A DNA stretch of 64,000 nucleotides from positions 1 through 64,000 of the forward strand of contig NZ_RKST01000011.1 of assembly GCF_003934165.1 (NCBI RefSeq). Direction: 5' to 3'. Source of the stretch: Borborobacter arsenicus. GTDB lineage: Bacteria > Pseudomonadota > Alphaproteobacteria > Rhizobiales > Rhizobiaceae. Both the position numbers and the translations under genes were made by a program. Below the pieces are notes generated by a model. That model was not told where the DNA came from. It searched no databases and saw only the letters and a list, made by a program, of their open reading frames with translations. Below, piece after piece: positions 7,379-13,989 of this stretch (the stretch's first letter is position 1; each line of letters starts with the position of its first letter).

Positions 7379-8827
7379 ATGTATCTCGGCCTTGACCTCG
7401 GTACATCCGGCCTCAAGACCCTGCTGATGGACGGGAACCAGAATGTCGTCGGCTCCGCCCATGCCGCGCTCGACGTGGCGCGGCCACATCCGAGCTGGTC
7501 GGAACAGGACCCGTCCGCCTGGGTCGCTGCCGCCCGAGCAGCGATTGGCGAACTCAGGGCCGCCCATTCTGGCGAATTCGGCGCGATCAAGGGCATCGGC
7601 CTGTCCGGGCAGATGCATGGCGCGACACTTCTCGACGCCAAGGATCAGGTGTTGCGGCCCTGCATCCTGTGGAACGATACCCGCAGCCATAAAGAGGCGG
7701 CGAGGCTGGATTCCGATCCGCGTTTCCGCGAGATCACCGGCAATATCGTCTTTCCCGGCTTCACCGCGCCGAAACTCGCCTGGGTGAAGAACAACGAGCC
7801 TGGGATTTTTGCCAAGGTAGCCAAGGTTTTATTGCCCAAGGACTATCTGCGCCTCTGGCTCACCGGGGAGCATATCTCCGACATGTCGGATTCCTCGGGA
7901 ACCTCGTGGCTGGACGTTGCCAATCGCCGCTGGTCGGCCGAACTGCTCGCGGCGACAGATCTGGGCGAGGAGCATATGCCGGCGCTGGTCGAGGGGACGC
8001 AGCCTGCCGGAAGCTTGCGCCGGCAATTGGCTGCCGAATGGGGCCTGGAGGGCGAGGTCGTGGTGGCAGGAGGGGCTGGCGACAATGCGGCCTCGGCCTG
8101 CGGCATGGGCATCGTGCGGGCGGGTCATGCCTTTGTTTCGCTCGGCACGTCGGGCGTGCTGTTTGCTGCCAACGGGTCGTATCTGCCCAACCCGGACAGT
8201 GCGGTCCACACATTCTGCCATGCCTTGCCCGATAGCTGGCACCAGATGGGTGTCATCTTGTCGGCGACCGATTCGCTCAACTGGCTTGCCGATATCACCG
8301 GCAAGGACGCCGCCGAACTGACCGACGAGCTTGGCAAGGATTTGAAGGCGCCGACCGGCGTTTCCTTCCTGCCTTATCTTTCCGGGGAGCGCACGCCGCA
8401 TAATGACGCCCTCATCCGCGGCTCTTTTACCGGTCTTGGCCATGAAACCGACCGGGTAGCCTTAACCCAAGCGGTGGTGGAGGGGGTGGCTTTTGCCTTC
8501 CGCGACAGCCTGGAAGCGCTGAGGAAGGCCGGCACCGAGCTTTCGCGCGTCACTGCGATCGGCGGCGGTTCGCGCTCGCGCTATTGGCTGAAAGCGATCG
8601 CCACCGCGCTCGGACTGCCTGTCGACATTCCGGCCGACGGCGATTTTGGTGCGGCTTTCGGGGCGGCGCGATTGGGGTTGATCGCCGCCGAAAATGCCGA
8701 TCCGCTTGTGGTCTGTTCGACGCCGAACACGGCGGAAACCATCGAGCCGGATGGGGCGCTCGCTGGTGCATATTTCGACGCCTATCAGCGTTACCGCGCG
8801 CTCTACCCGGCCATCAAGGCGGTATAG
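7379..8827 (+). CDS. xylB: xylulokinase
   Basis: A 482-aa FGGY-family sugar kinase that phosphorylates D-xylulose to xylulose 5-phosphate for the pentose phosphate pathway. The N-terminal phosphate loop (GLDLGTSGLKT), GQMHG, the catalytic Asp region GGAGDNAASACG and C-terminal GGGSRS all fit XylB, and the length matches the family. The start at 7379 (MYLGLDLGTS) is preceded by TGGAG. No xylose isomerase or sugar transporter is adjacent, so it is a detached member of a pentose pathway; related FGGY kinases for other ketoses cannot be ruled out. Confidence 0.88.
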   Translation: MYLGLDLGTSGLKTLLMDGNQNVVGSAHAALDVARPHPSWSEQDPSAWVAAARAAIGELRAAHSGEFGAIKGIGLSGQMHGATLLDAKDQVLRPCILWNDTRSHKEAARLDSDPRFREITGNIVFPGFTAPKLAWVKNNEPGIFAKVAKVLLPKDYLRLWLTGEHISDMSDSSGTSWLDVANRRWSAELLAATDLGEEHMPALVEGTQPAGSLRRQLAAEWGLEGEVVVAGGAGDNAASACGMGIVRAGHAFVSLGTSGVLFAANGSYLPNPDSAVHTFCHALPDSWHQMGVILSATDSLNWLADITGKDAAELTDELGKDLKAPTGVSFLPYLSGERTPHNDALIRGSFTGLGHETDRVALTQAVVEGVAFAFRDSLEALRKAGTELSRVTAIGGGSRSRYWLKAIATALGLPVDIPADGDFGAAFGAARLGLIAAENADPLVVCSTPNTAETIEPDGALAGAYFDAYQRYRALYPAIKAV

Positions 8828-8916
8828 GTGGATCGGCCTTTGCCAAGCTCTCCAAATGACGCAGCTTGTTCGTCCCTTAGGACGATGCGCAATCATGGCG
8901 CCACCATTGACCGGTC

Positions 8917-8934
8917 AAAAGGATTTTTCCTTTT
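8917..8934 (+). terminator. possible weak terminator after xylB
   Basis: A 7-bp stem AAAAGGA/TCCTTTT with a 4-nt T loop lies 90 bp after the xylulokinase stop. The stem is AT-rich and the T run short, so termination would be weak. Confidence 0.3.
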
Positions 8935-8997
8935 CGCCGGAAAGTTGCCGCGTTGATACCTTCATTTTGCCCCCGGCTACGGTTTAGTTTTCGACCC

Positions 8998-9231
8998 ATG
9001 ACTGAGCAACGCGAAATCATCGATGAAGCCGACGATTCGATCCGGCAAGCGGAGGCGCTGCGCGCCCTGGCGGCCACGGATTCGGTTGTCGACCTGCTCG
9101 CCCTGGTGGGAAAAACCCAAGAGGCCGGCGATCCCGATCTGTGGAATCGCGCGGTCAGCAGCAGGCTGGAAGCTCTCCTGGCCGAGAAGATGCGCAAGCT
9201 GATTGCCGGGGACCAGCAGGACGCCGCCTGA
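8998..9231 (+). CDS. small hypothetical protein, 77 aa
   Basis: A short acidic, Ala/Leu-rich, probably all-helical protein (MTEQREIIDEADDSIRQAEA...) without signal peptide or membrane segments. I do not recognise the family. It fills the space between xylB and the convergent AraC-type regulator, ending 7 bp before the latter's stop. Codon composition resembles neighbours, but there is no good Shine-Dalgarno before the ATG at 8998. Confidence 0.5.
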   Translation: MTEQREIIDEADDSIRQAEALRALAATDSVVDLLALVGKTQEAGDPDLWNRAVSSRLEALLAEKMRKLIAGDQQDAA

Positions 9232-9238
9232 CAGCGTG

Positions 9239-10219
9239 CTATTTCTGGCGCAACCGCGCCGGCGCATCGCCGAAGGTTTTGGCAAATGTCCGCGAAAAGG
9301 TGCTGGCGCTGGAAAAGCCGGTGCGTGCGGCAATATCGGCCATGGCAAGGCGGGTATCGAGAACCAGCCTTCGGGCTGCGTTGAGCCGCAGCCTCAGATA
9401 GTAGGCACCCGGCGTGTCGCCGATCGAATTGCGAAAGATGTTTTCAAGCGTGCGGCTCGTCACCTCGGCGCGCCGGGCAATTTTGGCGATCGTCAGCGGC
9501 TCGTCGATATGGGCTTCCATCAGCCGGATGGATTGCGCCAGCCGTGGGTCATATCCATCGAGGCGGCCAAGCGAGACCAGCGGCTGGGCGTCGGTGGCGG
9601 CGCGCGCCTGATCGTAGATGAACACGCTGGCGACATCGAGCGCCACCGCCATGCCGAGGCGCGAGCGCACCAGATGCAGCATCAGGTCGAAGGTCGGTGA
9701 GGCCCCGCCCGAAGTGAAAATCGGTCCGTCGATGACATAGCGATCCGGCCGCACATCGGTGCCGGGGAAGGCGGCGGAAAAATCTTCCATGTCCTCCCAA
9801 TGGGTGGTGGCGGCGTGCCCTTCCAGCAAACCCGCCCGCCCGAGCAGCCATGTCCCGGCCTCGACGCCGCCCACAGCACGGACCGACCGAGCCACGCGCC
9901 GGACTGCGGCAAGCAGTGCCGGACCGCCCTGGGTCTTGGTGCCGAAACCGCCGATGACCACCAATACGTCGGTTTTCTCGGCCGGATCGAAGCGGCCGCT
10001 GACCGCTACCGGCAGACCTGATGTGGTGATTGCCGGCTCGCCATCCGTCGAGACGATCTTCCAATCGAACAGCGTTTCGCCGGCAATCCGGTTTGCGGCC
10101 CGCAATGGATCGACCGTTGACGCCACGCACATGATGGATGAGCCTGAAAAGACAAGAAATGTCAGCGAAAGCGGAGTTTGCTCAGCAAGAAAGATCGATG
10201 GCTTTTCGCTTTTTGTCAT
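9239..10219 (-). CDS. GlxA-family transcriptional regulator (DJ-1/PfpI plus AraC HTH)
   Basis: A 326-aa regulator with an N-terminal class I glutamine amidotransferase-like (DJ-1/PfpI) ligand domain (about residues 10-180) and a C-terminal AraC/XylS double helix-turn-helix (about 225-322, with IAKIARRAEVTSRTLENIF and DIAARTGFSSASTFSRTF). It is divergent from the carnitine operon, with a 76-bp gap. GlxA-type regulators control quaternary amine catabolism in Pseudomonas (CdhR for carnitine, GbdR for betaine), so this is probably the carnitine or dehydrocarnitine sensor for the genes at 10296-17822. The target is inferred from position and family. Confidence 0.88.
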   Translation of the reverse strand: MTKSEKPSIFLAEQTPLSLTFLVFSGSSIMCVASTVDPLRAANRIAGETLFDWKIVSTDGEPAITTSGLPVAVSGRFDPAEKTDVLVVIGGFGTKTQGGPALLAAVRRVARSVRAVGGVEAGTWLLGRAGLLEGHAATTHWEDMEDFSAAFPGTDVRPDRYVIDGPIFTSGGASPTFDLMLHLVRSRLGMAVALDVASVFIYDQARAATDAQPLVSLGRLDGYDPRLAQSIRLMEAHIDEPLTIAKIARRAEVTSRTLENIFRNSIGDTPGAYYLRLRLNAARRLVLDTRLAMADIAARTGFSSASTFSRTFAKTFGDAPARLRQK

Positions 10220-10295
10220 CTAGCTTTCGTAAGGTGCAAAACACTGCGTTGCAAGCAGGGCAATGATCGGTGAGGAGATTGGATAGGAGGAACCG

Positions 10296-11213
10296 ATGCC
10301 GCTTGAGATAAATCGCGAGGTTTTCATTACCTGTGCCGTGACGGGATCAGGCAGCACGCAGGACCGCAGCCCGCATGTGCCGCGCTCGCCCAAGCAGATC
10401 GCCGATTCGGCCATCGCGGCAGCCAAGGCGGGTGCAGCCGTCGTGCACTGCCATGTGCGCGACCCCGAGACGGGCAAGCCGCGCCGGGATGTGCATCTCT
10501 ATCGCGAGGTGACGGAGCGCATCCGCGAGGCTGATGTCGATGTTGTGCTCAATCTCACCGCCGGCATGGGCGGCGACATGGTGTTCGGCTCCACCGAGGC
10601 GCCGCTGCCGGTCAAGGAGCAGGGCACCGACATGGCCGGCGCCACCGAGCGCATGGAGCATGTGCGCCAATGCCTGCCCGAAATCTGCACGCTTGACTGC
10701 GGCACCATGAATTTCGCCGAGGCCGATTACGTCATGACCAATACGCCCGGCATGCTGCGCGCCATGGGCGGCATGATGACGGAGCTTGGCGTCAAGCCGG
10801 AGATCGAGGCGTTCGATACCGGCCATCTGTGGTTTGCCAAGCAACTCGTCACCGAAGGCGTGCTTGCGCCCGATGCGCTGGTGCAGCTCTGCATGGGCGT
10901 GCCGTGGGGCGCCCCCGACGACCTCAACACCTTCATGGCCATGGTCAACAATGTTCCGAAGGAATGGACCTGGTCGGCCTTTTCCCTCGGCCGCAGCCAG
11001 ATGGCCTATGTCGCGGCGGCAGTGCTGGCGGGCGGCAATGTCCGTGTCGGGCTGGAAGATAATCTGTGGCTGGACAAGGGCGTGCTGGCCACCAATGCGC
11101 AGCTTGTCGAGCGCGCGGTCGGCATCATCGAGGGCATGGGCGCGCGGGTCATCGGACCTGATGAGGTACGCAAGAAGCTGAACCTCACTAAGCGCGCGCC
11201 GGTGGCGGCGTAG
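10296..11213 (+). CDS. beta-keto acid cleavage enzyme (BKACE, DUF849), probable dehydrocarnitine cleavage
   Basis: A 305-aa BKACE/DUF849 TIM-barrel enzyme. The zinc-binding HCHVRDP motif is at residues 51-57. The family condenses a beta-keto acid with acetyl-CoA and releases acetoacetate plus a new CoA ester. Members next to carnitine dehydrogenase act on 3-dehydrocarnitine to give betainyl-CoA and acetoacetate, and that reaction is inferred here from the gene at 11403. The ATG has a strong AGGAGGA site. It is the first gene of the operon, directly opposite the GlxA-type regulator. Confidence 0.88.
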   Translation: MPLEINREVFITCAVTGSGSTQDRSPHVPRSPKQIADSAIAAAKAGAAVVHCHVRDPETGKPRRDVHLYREVTERIREADVDVVLNLTAGMGGDMVFGSTEAPLPVKEQGTDMAGATERMEHVRQCLPEICTLDCGTMNFAEADYVMTNTPGMLRAMGGMMTELGVKPEIEAFDTGHLWFAKQLVTEGVLAPDALVQLCMGVPWGAPDDLNTFMAMVNNVPKEWTWSAFSLGRSQMAYVAAAVLAGGNVRVGLEDNLWLDKGVLATNAQLVERAVGIIEGMGARVIGPDEVRKKLNLTKRAPVAA

Positions 11214-11240
11214 CAAGATCGCGAGAATGTTTCGAGAAAC

Positions 11241-11379
11241 CACCCCCACTCCGGCTCGCTACGCTCGCCACCTCTCCCCCTGCCCGGGAGAGAGGAAGGG
11301 TGCCAAGGTTGCGGCCGGCATTTCCTCTCCCCCGTCGATCGGGGGAGAGGTGTCGCGCAAGGCGCGACGGAGTGGGGGG
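11241..11379. repeat. GC-rich palindromic intergenic element
   Basis: The gap between the BKACE and carnitine dehydrogenase genes is filled by a large imperfect palindrome. CACCCCCACTCCG on the left pairs with CGGAGTGGGGG on the right, and CCTCTCCCCC pairs with inner GGGGGAGAGG. Elements of this style are dispersed through rhizobial intergenic regions. As RNA it would form a long hairpin within the operon transcript. Confidence 0.8.
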
Positions 11380-11402
11380 CGATCATGGGGAACCCAAGGC
11401 AA

Positions 11403-12488
11403 ATGACCATCCAGAAGGCGGCCGCAATCGGCGGCGGGGTTATCGGCGCGGGCTGGGTCGCGCGTCTGCTGCTCAATGGCATCGATGTTTCGATCTATGA
11501 TCCGGACCCGGAAGCGTCCCGGAAGGTCGATGAGGTGATGAAGGGCGCGCGGCGCGCCTATAAGCAGATGCTGCCGGATGGCCTGCCGAAGGAAGGCAAG
11601 CTCACCTTCGCCAGGAGCATAGCCGAGGCGGTGGCCGATGCCGACCTGGTCCAGGAAAGCGTGCCGGAACGGCTTGACCTCAAGCACAAGGTGCTGGCCG
11701 AGATCGATGCGCATGCCCCAGCCAATGCCATCATTGGCTCATCCACCTCCGGCATCAAGCCGACCGACATGCAGGTGGCGATGAAGAAACACCCTGAGCG
11801 GCTGGTGGTCGGCCATCCGTTCAACCCGGTCTATCTGCTGCCGCTGGTGGAAGTGGTGGGAGGAGAACAGACTTTCCCCGAGGCCATCGAAGTTGCCAAG
11901 GAAATCTACGCGTCCATCGGCATGAAGCCGGTGGTCATCCGCAAGGAGATCGAGGCTTTCGTCGGCGACCGGCTGCTTGAGGCGGCTTGGCGCGAGGCGC
12001 TGTGGCTGATCAAGGACGGCATCTGCACCGTCGAGGAACTCGACGACATCATGCGCTATGGTTTCGGCCTGCGCTGGGCGCAGATGGGCATGTTCCAGGT
12101 CTATCGTGTGGCCGGCGGCGAGGCCGGCATGCGCCACTTCATGGCGCAGTTCGGTCCGTGCCTGTCCTGGCCGTGGACCAAGCTGATGGACGTTCCGGAA
12201 TTCAACGACGAACTGGTCGAGCTGATCGCCGGTCAGTCTGACGAGCAGTCCGGGCAATGGTCGATCCGCGAACTGGAGAGGATCCGCGACGACAATCTCG
12301 TCGCGATCATGGAAGCGCTGTCGAAACAGAACAAGGGCAAGGGCTGGGGCGCCGGTGAGATCCACAGGGACTACACCAAGCGGCTGGCAAAGCTTGCGGC
12401 AAAGAAACCCATTTCGAAGGCTGCCGCCAAGGCAAAGGCCGGAAAACCGGTGAAGAAGGCTGCGGCGAAGTCGAAGAAGAAGGGTTGA
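11403..12488 (+). CDS. lcdH: L-carnitine dehydrogenase with a Lys/Ala-rich C-terminal tail
   Basis: A 361-aa NAD-dependent dehydrogenase of the 3-hydroxyacyl-CoA dehydrogenase fold, predicted to oxidise L-carnitine to 3-dehydrocarnitine. The N-terminal Rossmann motif GGGVIGAGW is at residues 10-18; SSTSGIKPTDMQ, VVGHPFNPVYLLPLVE and the all-alpha dimerisation domain follow. The usual catalytic core ends near residue 330; beyond it is an unusual basic tail of SKAAAKAKAG/KKAAAKSKKKG type. An ATG six codons upstream (11385) lies at the edge of a palindromic repeat and is less likely. The BKACE gene beside it supplies the next enzyme. Activity is inferred from context and family. Confidence 0.85.
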   Translation: MTIQKAAAIGGGVIGAGWVARLLLNGIDVSIYDPDPEASRKVDEVMKGARRAYKQMLPDGLPKEGKLTFARSIAEAVADADLVQESVPERLDLKHKVLAEIDAHAPANAIIGSSTSGIKPTDMQVAMKKHPERLVVGHPFNPVYLLPLVEVVGGEQTFPEAIEVAKEIYASIGMKPVVIRKEIEAFVGDRLLEAAWREALWLIKDGICTVEELDDIMRYGFGLRWAQMGMFQVYRVAGGEAGMRHFMAQFGPCLSWPWTKLMDVPEFNDELVELIAGQSDEQSGQWSIRELERIRDDNLVAIMEALSKQNKGKGWGAGEIHRDYTKRLAKLAAKKPISKAAAKAKAGKPVKKAAAKSKKKG

Positions 12489-12505
12489 CGGTCGTGGCTG
12501 CCTCG

Positions 12506-12640
12506 CGTCATCCCGGAAGCCGTTTCAAGCGTAGCCAGAAAACGGCTGTCCGGGATCCATTCCGGAACGTCACAGGTCACGGAATGGATCCCGGCTCTCG
12601 CCTCGCAGCCTCCGGCCGCTCGGCATCGGCCGGGATGACG
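12506..12640. repeat. nested palindromic intergenic element
   Basis: An outer perfect 11-bp inverted repeat, CGTCATCCCGG (12506-12516) with CCGGGATGACG (12630-12640), encloses an inner perfect 15-bp one, CCGGGATCCATTCCG (12550-12564) with CGGAATGGATCCCGG (12580-12594). The right edge runs straight into the AAGGAG ribosome binding site of the acyl-CoA dehydrogenase gene. A degenerate relative is at about 18121-18160. Confidence 0.85.
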
Positions 12641-12654
12641 AAGGAGTGACGGGC

Positions 12655-13818
12655 ATGGATTTCGGTCTTTCGGAAGAACAGCAGCTCATCGTCGATACCA
12701 CCCGCGCCTTTGTCGAAAACGAGCTTTACCCGCATGAGCTTGCGGTGGAGCGCAGCGGCCATCTGCCAATGGAACTCATCAAGGAATTGCAGGCCAAGGC
12801 GATTGCGGCCGGGCTCTATGCCGCCAATATGCCGGCCGAGGTCGGCGGCGCCGGCCTCGATACGGTGACCTGGCTGCTCTATGAGAAAGAGCTTGGACGC
12901 GCCAATTACGCGCTGCATTGGACCTGCGTGGCACGCCCTTCCAACATCCTGCTTGCCGGCACCGATGAGCAGAGGGAAAAATATCTCTATCCCTGTATCC
13001 GTGGCGAGAAATGGGATTGCCTGGCCATGACCGAGCCCGGTGCCGGCTCCGATCTGCGCGGCATGAAAGCAACCGCCGTGCAGGATGGCGACGACTGGGT
13101 GCTCAACGGCACCAAGCATTTTATTTCCCACGCTGATATTGCCGATTTTGCGATTTGTTTCATGGCTTCCGGCGAGGAAGATAGTCCACGCGGCAAGCGC
13201 AAGAAGATCACGGCCTTCTTTGTCGACAAGGGCACGCCGGGATTCACAGTGCGGGACGGCTACCGCAACGTCTCGCATCGCGGCTACACCAATTCGGTGC
13301 TGGAATTCGACGATTGCCGGCTGCCCAAGGAACAGGTGCTGGGCGAGGTCCACAAGGGCTTCGAGGTTGCCAATAGCTGGCTTGGTGCGACGCGGCTGCA
13401 GGTCGGTGCGACATGCCTCGGCCGTGCCGAGCGCGCGCTTCAGCATTCGATCGTATATGCCGCCCAGCGCCAGCAATTCGGCCAGCAGATCGGCAAGTTC
13501 CAGGGCGTTTCCTTCAAGCTTGCCGACATGGCCACGGAGTTGAAGGCAGCCAATCTCATGGTGTTCGAGGCCGGCTGGAAATACGACCAGGGTACTGTCA
13601 CCGACCAGGATATGGCGATGGCCAAGCTCAAGGCCACCGAGGTTCTGGCCTTCGTCGCCGACGAGGCGATCCAGATCCATGGCGGCATGGGCCTGATGGA
13701 TGACTTGCCGCTGGAGCGCATCTGGCGCGACGCCCGCGTCGAGCGCATCTGGGAAGGCACGTCCGAGATCCAGCGCCACATCATCAGCCGGGCGCTACTG
13801 CGGGAAGTGGGTGGGTGA
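12655..13818 (+). CDS. acyl-CoA dehydrogenase (betainyl/crotonobetainyl-CoA type)
   Basis: A 387-aa FAD-dependent acyl-CoA dehydrogenase. It has the flavin-binding signature MTEPGAGSDLRGM and the C-terminal YEGT-like WEGTSEIQR carrying the catalytic Glu. With the adjacent CaiD-type hydratase and CoA ligase, the likely substrate is gamma-butyrobetainyl-CoA (oxidised to crotonobetainyl-CoA), or the reverse as in CaiA; this is inference from context. The ATG at 12655 has AAGGAG eight bases upstream. An in-frame GTG at 12646 overlaps that site and is rejected. The Shine-Dalgarno directly abuts a palindromic repeat. Confidence 0.85.
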   Translation: MDFGLSEEQQLIVDTTRAFVENELYPHELAVERSGHLPMELIKELQAKAIAAGLYAANMPAEVGGAGLDTVTWLLYEKELGRANYALHWTCVARPSNILLAGTDEQREKYLYPCIRGEKWDCLAMTEPGAGSDLRGMKATAVQDGDDWVLNGTKHFISHADIADFAICFMASGEEDSPRGKRKKITAFFVDKGTPGFTVRDGYRNVSHRGYTNSVLEFDDCRLPKEQVLGEVHKGFEVANSWLGATRLQVGATCLGRAERALQHSIVYAAQRQQFGQQIGKFQGVSFKLADMATELKAANLMVFEAGWKYDQGTVTDQDMAMAKLKATEVLAFVADEAIQIHGGMGLMDDLPLERIWRDARVERIWEGTSEIQRHIISRALLREVGG

Positions 13819-13842
13819 TTTCGTGCCATTTTTGTCGTTTTT

Positions 13843-13983
13843 CACCCCCACCCCTGACCCCTCCCCACAAGGGGGAGGGGGACTCGCGGTTGCACCGGAG
13901 CGCATAAAATTCGTGAGTTTTGATGCTGGCAGGGACGAAATCGTCCCCCTCCCCCTTGTGGGGAGGGGTCAGGGGTGGGGGTG
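13843..13983. repeat. 41-bp perfect inverted repeat
   Basis: The arms 13843-13883 and 13943-13983 are exact reverse complements over 41 bp, separated by 59 bp. The core includes CTCCCCACAAGGGGGAGG. The element fills the gap between the acyl-CoA dehydrogenase stop (13818) and the CoA ligase start (13990), so the operon mRNA would carry a very stable stem just before the ligase gene. A shorter relative lies inside the ligase coding sequence at 15382-15432. Confidence 0.92.
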
Positions 13984-13989
13984 CGGAAA

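Noticed and set aside
12577-13779. Minus-strand frame of 400 codons over the acyl-CoA dehydrogenase gene
   Set aside because: Shadow frame; the plus strand encodes a full-length family member with its own ribosome binding site.
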